Below, piece after piece: positions 6,067-10,970 of a stretch of DNA of 10,970 nt (position 1 is its first letter; every line of letters begins with the position of its first letter). Under the pieces are notes generated by a model. It was given only the letters and a program-made list of their open reading frames with translations. It was not told the DNA's origin and made no database searches. Position numbers and translations under genes: made by a program. Source of the stretch: Acidobacteriota bacterium (GTDB lineage Bacteria; Acidobacteriota; Terriglobia; Bryobacterales; Bryobacteraceae); NCBI GenBank assembly GCA_023436715.1, contig JAEZIJ010000194.1:1-10970 (forward strand), read 5' to 3'.

Positions 6067-6636
6067 TCATTGCGGCGCACCGCCTGTGCTGTGCAGGAAT
6101 TCCAGGTGCCGGTACACACGAGCGATCGGCAAGCCTACCACGTTGAAATAGCAGCCTTCCACGCGATCGATGAACTTTGAGGCGAGGCCTTGAATGGCAT
6201 ACGCGCCGGCTTTGTCCAGGGGTTCCCCGCTCGCGACGTATTCGCTGATTTCCTCGTCGCTGAGCGACACGAAGCGGACACGCGTCTGCTCCACATCCTC
6301 CACGGCGCCCTTTCGATTGACCAGGCATATGCCCGTCATGACAATGTGCTCGCGGCCGCTCAGCATTCGGAGCATCCGGGCGGCGTCGGCCGAATCGGCG
6401 GGTTTGCCCAGGATTTCGCTCTCCACGACGACCACGGTGTCGGCTCCGAGCACGAGGTCTTCCGGCGCGGCTGCGACCGCTTCCGCCTTCTCCCTGGCGA
6501 GCCGTTTGACGTACACGCACGCATCCTCGCCGTCGCGCAGAGTCTCGTCAACCTCAGCGGGGCGGGTCAGGAACGAAATCCCCGCGCGCTCGAGGATCTC
6601 CTGACGCCTTGGAGAGCGGGAGGCCAGAATCAGCAT
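6067..6636 (-). CDS. maf: Maf family nucleoside triphosphate pyrophosphatase
   Basis: The 189-residue cytoplasmic enzyme belongs to the Maf/HAM1 fold that hydrolyses non-canonical or modified NTPs to NMP and pyrophosphate. Visible motifs are ASRSPRRQEIL (5-15), the catalytic Asp in GADTVV (65-70), GKP (77-79), and SGEPLDKAGAYAIQG (136-150). The DKAGAY.IQG form, with its Gln, is typical of the YhdE-type subgroup reported to act on dTTP/UTP, rather than the YceF (m7GTP) type. The length is normal, and the ATG at 6636 directly precedes LILASRSPRR, as expected. No Shine-Dalgarno sequence is seen. The start lies 58 bases from the start of the divergently transcribed DUF721 gene, so the two share a compact control region. 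Confidence 0.93.
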   Translation of the reverse strand: MLILASRSPRRQEILERAGISFLTRPAEVDETLRDGEDACVYVKRLAREKAEAVAAAPEDLVLGADTVVVVESEILGKPADSADAARMLRMLSGREHIVMTGICLVNRKGAVEDVEQTRVRFVSLSDEEISEYVASGEPLDKAGAYAIQGLASKFIDRVEGCYFNVVGLPIARVYRHLEFLHSTGGAPQ

Positions 6637-6671
6637 AATTCGATGGTAATTTAGCTGCCCGCGGCCGGCAA

Positions 6672-6680
6672 TGTTAGAAT
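6672..6680 (+). promoter_or_regulatory. Extended -10 element before the DUF721-gatCA unit
   Basis: TGTTAGAAT (TG, one base, then TAGAAT, five of six to consensus) lies 14 bases before the ATG at 6695. Transcription would begin near 6687, which would exclude the upstream ATG at 6671 as the start of the gene. No clear -35 box is present; an extended -10 does not need one. Confidence 0.5.
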
Positions 6681-6694
6681 GGCGATTCACCCAA

Positions 6695-7102
6695 ATGGAT
6701 CGCGCGGGAAAGCTCATTCGCGGGCTCAAACTCGGTGCGGGAACTCTCGGTGCGGAGGACCTCGTGCGCGCGGCGTGGCCGCACGCCGTCGGAGCACGGA
6801 TTGCCGCGCACACCCGGCCTGTTTCGCTTCGCCAGCTTGAGAATGGACATCAGCTCGTGGTCGAGGTGGAAGACGAAGTCTGGCGCCGCCAGCTCGAGAC
6901 CATGATGAAGCAGATCCTTTCACGCCTGTGGGAGGTTGCGGGCCGGGACAGCGTGCATTCGATCGAGTTCCGGCTTGGCGTACCGCGCCGGATGCCGCAA
7001 CGCGCCGGGACATCCCGGATCACGGACGAAGCCGAGGGCATCGAAGATCCGATTATGCGGCGGCTATACAGGGCATCGCGGAAACGGGCGGTTGCGGGCT
7101 GA
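6695..7102 (+). CDS. DUF721 (DciA-like) protein
   Basis: The 135-residue product carries the DUF721 pattern: AAWPHAVGARIAAHTRPVSL (26-45), then HQLVVEVEDEVWRRQLETM (52-70) and a following helix KQILSRLW. DUF721 is the domain of DciA, the ancestral helicase loader/operator of bacteria that lack DnaC or DnaI, so a role in replication initiation is plausible but unproven here. The C-terminal tail (from about residue 97) is basic and low in hydrophobics, suggesting nucleic-acid contact. The start is chosen at 6695 because the predicted -10 box covers 6672-6680; ATG 6671 would add eight residues. It leads an apparent operon with gatC, 15 bases downstream. Confidence 0.8.
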   Translation: MDRAGKLIRGLKLGAGTLGAEDLVRAAWPHAVGARIAAHTRPVSLRQLENGHQLVVEVEDEVWRRQLETMMKQILSRLWEVAGRDSVHSIEFRLGVPRRMPQRAGTSRITDEAEGIEDPIMRRLYRASRKRAVAG

Positions 7103-7117
7103 TCGACACAGACCAGT

Positions 7118-7417
7118 ATGAAACTCAGCGAAGAAGAAGTCCGGTACGTGGCCGATCTGGCCAATTTGAATCTGAGTCAAGACGAAATCCGGAAGATGTC
7201 GGCCGAACTCGGAGAGGTGCTCACGCATATCGAAAAGCTCAACGAACTCGACACGGCCGGGGTCGAGCCGATGGCGCAAGTCCTGTATGAGGCCGGTGAG
7301 ACATCTACGCTTCGGGAGGACTGCGAGCGTCCCGGACTGGGCAGCGCGGCCGCGCTGGCTAACGCGCCGCTGGCGGCGGGCGGTTTCTTCAAGGTCCCCA
7401 AGGTGATTGAGCGGTGA
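7118..7417 (+). CDS. gatC: Aspartyl/glutamyl-tRNA(Asn/Gln) amidotransferase subunit C
   Basis: The 99-residue subunit holds GatA and GatB together in the GatCAB amidotransferase, which converts Glu-tRNA(Gln) and/or Asp-tRNA(Asn) to the amidated forms. Family hallmarks are present: VADLANLNLSQDE (11-23), HIEKLNELDTAGVEPM (37-52), LREDCERPGL (65-74), and GGFFKVPKVIE (88-98). The length is typical. No good Shine-Dalgarno sequence precedes ATG 7118. The stop codon overlaps the GTG start of gatA by GTGA, indicating translational coupling and equal production of the two subunits. Confidence 0.95.
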   Translation: MKLSEEEVRYVADLANLNLSQDEIRKMSAELGEVLTHIEKLNELDTAGVEPMAQVLYEAGETSTLREDCERPGLGSAAALANAPLAAGGFFKVPKVIER

Positions 7418-8856
7418 AGAGTCCCGTGGACATTCCGAAACTGACGATTTCCGGCATCCGGGAGGCGCTGGAGGAAAAGCGGTTCAGCGCGGTGGAACTG
7501 GCCCGCGAGGCGCTGCGCTTTGCCGAGGCCGAGAACCCGAAGACGAACGCGTACCTGCACTTTTCGGGGGACCGTGCGCTCCGGGCCGCGGCGGCGGTGG
7601 ATGAGAAGCTGGCGCGCGGCGAGGATCCCGGTCCGCTGGCCGGTGTTCCGGTGGCGGTCAAGGACGTGATCCTCACGAAAGACGTGCGGACAACCGCGGG
7701 CTCGAGGATGCTGGAGAACTACATCCCGCCCTACGACGCCACGGCCATCGAACGGCTGGAGGCCGCGGGCGGCGTAATTCTCGGCAAGGCGAATTGCGAC
7801 GAGTTCGCCATGGGGTCGTCGAACGAGAACTCGGCATTCGGTCCGGTGCGGAATCCGGTGGACCCGGAGCGCGTGCCCGGCGGTTCGAGCGGCGGCTCGG
7901 GCGCGGCAGTGGCGCAGGGGACGGCGGTGGTTGCGCTCGGGTCGGATACCGGCGGATCGGTTCGCCAACCGGCATCGTTCTGCGGCGTGGTGGGCGTGAC
8001 CCCGACGTACGGGCGCGTCTCGCGGTATGGCCTGATCGCGTTCGCCAGTTCGCTCGACCACATAGGCCCTTTTGCCCGAAACGTCCGCGATGCCGCGACA
8101 CTGCTCAACGTGATTGCCGGACGCGACGAGGCCGACTCAACATCCGCCTTCGCCCCGGTCCCCGATTACATTGCGGGGCTCGGCGCCCCGGTGCGCGGGA
8201 TGAGGATCGGGCTGCCCCGGGAGTACTTCAAGGGACTGGCGAGCGAAACCGGCGACCTTGTGATGGGCGGCGTGGAAGCGCTGAAGCGCCTCGGATGCGA
8301 AGTGCGCGAGATCAGCTTGCCCCATACCGAATACGCCATCGGCGCGTATTACATCATCTGCACCGCCGAAGCCAGCTCAAACCTGGCGCGGTACGACGGT
8401 GTGCGGTATACGTTCCGCTCGAAACACTCCGAGACGCTCAGCGACATGTACCGCAACACCCGCGGCGAAGGGTTCGGCGCGGAGTGCAAACGCCGCATCA
8501 TGCTGGGCACTTACGTGCTGTCGGCCGGCTACTATGACGCGTACTATCTCAAGGCGCAGAAGGTGCGCACGCTGATAGCCAGGGATTTCGCCGAGGCGTT
8601 CCGGGAGGTGGACGCGATCGTCACGCCTGTATCCCCATCCCCGGCTTTCAAACTCGGCGAGAAAACAGACGACCCGCTGGAGATGTATCTTTCCGACATT
8701 TATACGATAACGGGGTCGCTGGCGGGAATTCCCTGTATGAGCGTGCCCTGCGGCAAGACCGCGGCGGGACTGCCGGTCGGAATGCAGATCCTGACCCGTC
8801 ACTTCGACGAAGCCGGCATGTTCCGGCTGGCCTACGCATTTGAGAACGCGCGTTAA
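7414..8856 (+). CDS. gatA: Glutamyl-tRNA(Gln)/aspartyl-tRNA(Asn) amidotransferase subunit A
   Basis: The 480-residue amidase-signature enzyme releases ammonia from glutamine and passes it to GatB for transamidation of mischarged tRNA. The Ser-cisSer-Lys catalytic triad is visible: Lys83 in VPVAVKD, cis-Ser158 in PGGSSGGSGAAV, and Ser182 in SDTGGSVRQPA. The spacing (75 and 99 residues after the Lys) equals that of the well-studied GatA enzymes. ANCDEFAMGSSNENSAFGP (127-145) is also diagnostic. It is complete; the C-terminus is a few residues shorter than the usual 485 or so. GTG 7414 overlaps the gatC stop. No gatB lies within the window; in many bacteria gatB is encoded elsewhere. Confidence 0.97.
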   Translation: MKSPVDIPKLTISGIREALEEKRFSAVELAREALRFAEAENPKTNAYLHFSGDRALRAAAAVDEKLARGEDPGPLAGVPVAVKDVILTKDVRTTAGSRMLENYIPPYDATAIERLEAAGGVILGKANCDEFAMGSSNENSAFGPVRNPVDPERVPGGSSGGSGAAVAQGTAVVALGSDTGGSVRQPASFCGVVGVTPTYGRVSRYGLIAFASSLDHIGPFARNVRDAATLLNVIAGRDEADSTSAFAPVPDYIAGLGAPVRGMRIGLPREYFKGLASETGDLVMGGVEALKRLGCEVREISLPHTEYAIGAYYIICTAEASSNLARYDGVRYTFRSKHSETLSDMYRNTRGEGFGAECKRRIMLGTYVLSAGYYDAYYLKAQKVRTLIARDFAEAFREVDAIVTPVSPSPAFKLGEKTDDPLEMYLSDIYTITGSLAGIPCMSVPCGKTAAGLPVGMQILTRHFDEAGMFRLAYAFENAR

Positions 8857-8913
8857 CCTCTCGTAGCGAATCTGCGCGGGCCGGCCTTGCGGAGCGCATC
8901 CTTCCGCCGCTTC

Positions 8914-8937
8914 GTGTCATCTCATAGGGGATGACAC
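8914..8937 (+). promoter_or_regulatory. Perfect dyad spanning the superoxide dismutase start codon
   Basis: GTGTCATC (8914-8921) and GATGACAC (8930-8937) are exact inverted repeats separated by eight bases. The ATG at 8931 lies inside the right arm, and the purine-rich GGGG that might serve as ribosome binding site (8927-8930) lies in the loop. As RNA this hairpin would hide the start codon; as DNA it could be a repressor operator. Which of these applies cannot be decided from sequence. Confidence 0.5.
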
Positions 8938-9548
8938 ACAAACTCGAAGCGAAGAAATTCGACTCCATCATGCGCGATCTGGACGGCATCTCCGCCCGGA
9001 CCATGACCGAGCACTACAAGCTATACCAGGGCTATGTAAACAAGTACAACGAGATCATGGGCAAGATCGCAGGCGCGGATCGCGGCTCCGCCAACCAGAC
9101 GTTCAGCGATATTCGCTCCCTCAAAGTCGATCTGACCTTCGCCATCGGCGGCGTCAAGAACCACGAGTTGTACTTCGGGCATCTGGGCGGGAAGGGCGGC
9201 GACCCTCCGGCCGAGATCAAGCGGCAATTGGAGAAGGATTTCGGCTCCGTGGACGCGTGGCGCAGCGATTTGAAGGCGACCGGGATGGCGTCGCGCGGTT
9301 GGGCGTGGCTGGCCTGGGATCTCGATTGGAATTACCTGTTCAACTATGCCGGCGATGCACAGAACTCCTATCCGGTATGGAACGCCATTCCGGTGCTCGC
9401 CCTCGATGTGTACGAGCACGCTTACTACATCGATCACGGCACCGCGCGCGCGAACTACATCGATGCGTTCTTCAAGAATGTGAACTGGGAAGCGGTGGGC
9501 GCGAATTTAGAGCGCGCGCGGGTGAAGGTACTCGGCGGACACGCTTAA
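8931..9548 (+). CDS. sod: Fe/Mn-type superoxide dismutase
   Basis: The 205-residue enzyme converts superoxide to hydrogen peroxide and oxygen. All four metal ligands can be placed: His28 (TEHYKLYQGYV), His78 (VKNHELYFGHL), and Asp159 and His163 (ALDVYEHAYYID). There is no signal peptide, so it should be cytoplasmic. Gly74 occupies the site where iron enzymes have Gln, and Gln144 (DAQNSYPVWN) aligns with the Gln of the NQD motif of manganese enzymes, so Mn or mixed metal use is more likely than strict Fe. The usual HxxxHH segment after the first ligand is one residue short and lacks the second-sphere His, while the gateway Tyr (Tyr35) remains. It lies 74 bases after gatA, and the start codon is in a perfect dyad. 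Confidence 0.92.
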   Translation: MTHKLEAKKFDSIMRDLDGISARTMTEHYKLYQGYVNKYNEIMGKIAGADRGSANQTFSDIRSLKVDLTFAIGGVKNHELYFGHLGGKGGDPPAEIKRQLEKDFGSVDAWRSDLKATGMASRGWAWLAWDLDWNYLFNYAGDAQNSYPVWNAIPVLALDVYEHAYYIDHGTARANYIDAFFKNVNWEAVGANLERARVKVLGGHA

Positions 9549-9566
9549 GGTGCCATGATGTAAAAG

Positions 9567-10403
9567 GTGAACGTATTCGAATTTTCTCTGCTCATGTGGG
9601 CCATCGCCGCCCTGGCCGGTTTGGTAGGCGCCCTGACCGGCCTCGGCGGCGGCCTGATTATTACCCCCGCACTCACTCTCCTGTTCGGCGTTGACATCCG
9701 TTACGCAATCGGAGCGTCGCTCATCGCGATCATCGCGACGTCTTCCGGTGCGGCCGCCGCCTACGTAAAAGAGGGCTACTCCAACATCCGGGCCGGCATG
9801 TTCCTGGAGATCGCGACCACGCTGGGCGCGATCGGGGGAGCATTCCTGGCATCGATTGTCCCGACTTCCGCTCTTGGCATCATTTTTGGCGTTGTGCTGT
9901 TGTATTCGGCCTGGAATTCCAGCCGGAGCCGCACCGAATCCGCCCGGACGGCAAAGCCGGATCCCCTTGCCGTGCGGCTCCGGCTGAACTCGACCTACCC
10001 GACCCCGGAGGGACCGGCCCCCTATATCGTCGAGCGCGTCAGAACCGGGTTCGGAATAATGACGGGCGCGGGCGTGCTGTCCGGGATGCTCGGAATCGGT
10101 TCGGGCGCATTCAAAGTGCTGGCGATGGACCAGGCGATGAAGATGCCGTTCAAGGTCTCCACCACCACCAGTAATTTCATGATCGGGGTGACTGGCGCGG
10201 CGAGCGCGGGCGTCTACCTCAACCGCGGATACATCGATCCGGGCCTGGCGATGCCGGTCACGCTTGGCGTGCTTACGGGGTCGGTGCTGGGCGCACGAGT
10301 GCTGCCCAAGGCAAAGACGCGGACGCTGCGACGATTGTTCGGGACCGCGGTGATCGTTATAGCCCTGCAAATGATCTACAAGGGCATAAAGGCGGCGCTA
10401 TGA
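9567..10403 (+). CDS. TauE/SafE (TSUP) family membrane permease
   Basis: The 278-residue inner-membrane protein belongs to the TauE/SafE family, members of which export sulfite, sulfoacetate and related anions. It shows the family's two-fold internal repeat: GLVGALTGLGGGLIITPAL (18-36) in the first half and GAGVLSGMLGIGSGAFKVLA (167-186) in the second, each followed by several hydrophobic helices. A hydrophilic loop of about 45 residues (118-162) joins the halves. Start is GTG 9567, 18 bases after the superoxide dismutase stop, with only a weak purine stretch before it; ATGATGTAA just upstream runs straight into a stop. The stop overlaps the DUF1634 start by ATGA. The substrate is not determined; a sulfur oxyanion fits the sulfate genes in this window, but they are 5 kb away. 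Confidence 0.9.
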   Translation: MNVFEFSLLMWAIAALAGLVGALTGLGGGLIITPALTLLFGVDIRYAIGASLIAIIATSSGAAAAYVKEGYSNIRAGMFLEIATTLGAIGGAFLASIVPTSALGIIFGVVLLYSAWNSSRSRTESARTAKPDPLAVRLRLNSTYPTPEGPAPYIVERVRTGFGIMTGAGVLSGMLGIGSGAFKVLAMDQAMKMPFKVSTTTSNFMIGVTGAASAGVYLNRGYIDPGLAMPVTLGVLTGSVLGARVLPKAKTRTLRRLFGTAVIVIALQMIYKGIKAAL

Positions 10404-10786
10404 CCGGCCGGAGTTGGACGGACGAGCGCACCGAGGTTCTGATTTCACGCCTGCTGCGGGCGGGAGTGCTGATTTCGGCGCTGACTATCCTCGCGGCCGG
10501 CATCTGGTTCCTGTCGCTATTCGGCGGCAGTACGCCGGACTACACATCGTTCCGCGGCGAATCCGCGACCCTGAGCAGCGTTGCCGGCATCTTGAAGGGA
10601 ATCGGCGAGCTGGACTGCCGCGCTTTCATCCAGTTCGGCGTACTTCTTCTGATTGCGACGCCGGTGGCGCGTGTCGCTCTGGCGGCGATCGGCTTTTGGG
10701 CCGAAGGCGACCGCACGTATGTGGTTATCTCGCTGATCGTGCTCGCGATTCTGCTGTTCAGTCTGAGCGGCTTAGGCGTTCCGTAA
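10400..10786 (+). CDS. DUF1634 membrane protein, partner of the TauE/SafE permease
   Basis: The 128-residue protein has three hydrophobic segments (about 21-41, 76-99 and 106-124), with a loop of some 35 residues between the first two. Features of DUF1634 are visible: PDYTSFRGE (46-54), FIQFGVLLLIATPVARVA (76-93), and EGDRTYVVISLIVLAILLFS (102-121). Its start overlaps the permease stop by ATGA, so the two are translationally coupled and probably form one complex. DUF1634 genes are frequently found next to TauE/SafE genes; their biochemical role is unknown to me. The gene looks complete. No clear terminator follows. Confidence 0.85.
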   Translation: MTGRSWTDERTEVLISRLLRAGVLISALTILAAGIWFLSLFGGSTPDYTSFRGESATLSSVAGILKGIGELDCRAFIQFGVLLLIATPVARVALAAIGFWAEGDRTYVVISLIVLAILLFSLSGLGVP

Positions 10787-10791
10787 AGTCC

Positions 10792-10864
10792 CAACCCCTG
10801 TCAAGCCAAATAACGAGGTGACCGAAACGGGGGTTGTTGAGCTACGTAAAAACATGACCGAACG
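10792..10864. mobile_element. Possible insertion-sequence terminus (tentative)
   Basis: After the DUF1634 stop no further gene can be supported up to the window end. This stretch holds CAACCCC (10792-10798) and its inverse GGGGTTG (10830-10836), plus a direct repeat TGACCGAA at 10819-10826 and 10855-10862. TGTCAAGCC starts at 10799. Multiple short repeats behind a TGT end are typical of IS21-family termini, but no transposase is visible before the window stops, so this is a guess. From 10891 a GTG-initiated frame stays open to the window edge, but it is only 26 codons and unrecognised. Confidence 0.25.
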
Positions 10865-10970
10865 CGCCGGCGTTTTCTCCTCTCGGTAAAGTGAAATCGA
10901 TTCCCTGGGGAGTCGCGCTCCTGGGGAAGATACAAAGGCCGATGCGACGGGGCTGGCTCCGAAGCAGACG

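Noticed and set aside
5770..6119. Several short frames on both strands inside the repeat block, including 5827-6018.
   Set aside because: They translate repeats and hairpins into Arg/Ala/Pro/Gly-rich peptides, and there is no ribosome binding site; the DNA structure explains the openness.
7177..8061. A 294-codon minus-strand frame across gatC and gatA.
   Set aside because: It mirrors the codon pattern of the catalytic region of gatA and has no recognisable protein features.
8857..8930. Weak GCGGA/TCCGC fold-back after gatA considered as a terminator.
   Set aside because: The stem is only five bases with no U-run, too weak to call.
9507..10370. A 287-codon minus-strand frame over the TauE/SafE gene.
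   Set aside because: The plus strand has clear membrane helices, the family repeat and an ATGA coupling to the next gene; the antisense product is low-complexity and hydrophilic.

Overview
The window is about 11 kb of GC-rich bacterial DNA carrying mostly chromosomal housekeeping and stress genes. The gene content suggests a Gram-negative, Acidobacteria-like organism, possibly of the Solibacter/Bryobacter type. The reasons are outer-membrane porin plus periplasmic binding protein genes, Tat-exported aldo/keto reductase and DUF362 proteins, gatCA without gatB, and palindromic intergenic repeats built around GGTCGCGGCTC / GAGCCGCGACC. This placement is inferred from gene content and repeat style and has not been tested by a search.

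Layout: 1-58 is C-rich low-complexity sequence. 62-210 is one copy of a dispersed palindromic repeat. 247-859 (+) holds a small conserved-looking hypothetical gene and yggX. 870-1892 (-) is a Tat-exported DUF362 protein, convergent with yggX. 1893-2210 is a divergent control region with a good sigma70-like promoter and a leader with competing hairpins. 2211-4745 (+) is a two-gene unit, an OprP-type porin and a sulfate-binding protein. 4789-5658 (+) is a Tat-exported aldo/keto reductase. 5659-6066 is a gene-free 408-bp block filled with repeats and hairpins between convergent genes. 6067-6636 (-) is maf. 6695-8856 (+) is a DUF721 protein, gatC and gatA. 8931-9548 (+) is an Fe/Mn-type superoxide dismutase whose start codon lies in a perfect dyad. 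9567-10786 (+) is a TauE/SafE permease with a translationally coupled DUF1634 protein. 10787-10970 has no supported gene, but its pattern could be the end of an insertion sequence.

Three themes link the genes. Inorganic sulfur/anion handling: the porin and sulfate-binding protein form an outer-membrane-to-periplasm uptake pair whose inner-membrane permease is not here, and the TauE/SafE-DUF1634 pair may export sulfur oxyanions or similar anions. Oxidative stress and iron: YggX and superoxide dismutase. Core information processing: GatCA makes Gln-tRNA and/or Asn-tRNA by transamidation, Maf removes non-canonical or modified nucleotides, and the DUF721 protein resembles DciA, linked to replicative helicase loading.

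I did not find a convincing new multi-gene system. The best leads are the dispersed element with inverted termini, the hairpin cluster at 5886-6008, the competing hairpins before the porin, the dyad over the superoxide dismutase start, and a recurring arrangement of an extended -10 box placed directly before genes without a Shine-Dalgarno sequence.
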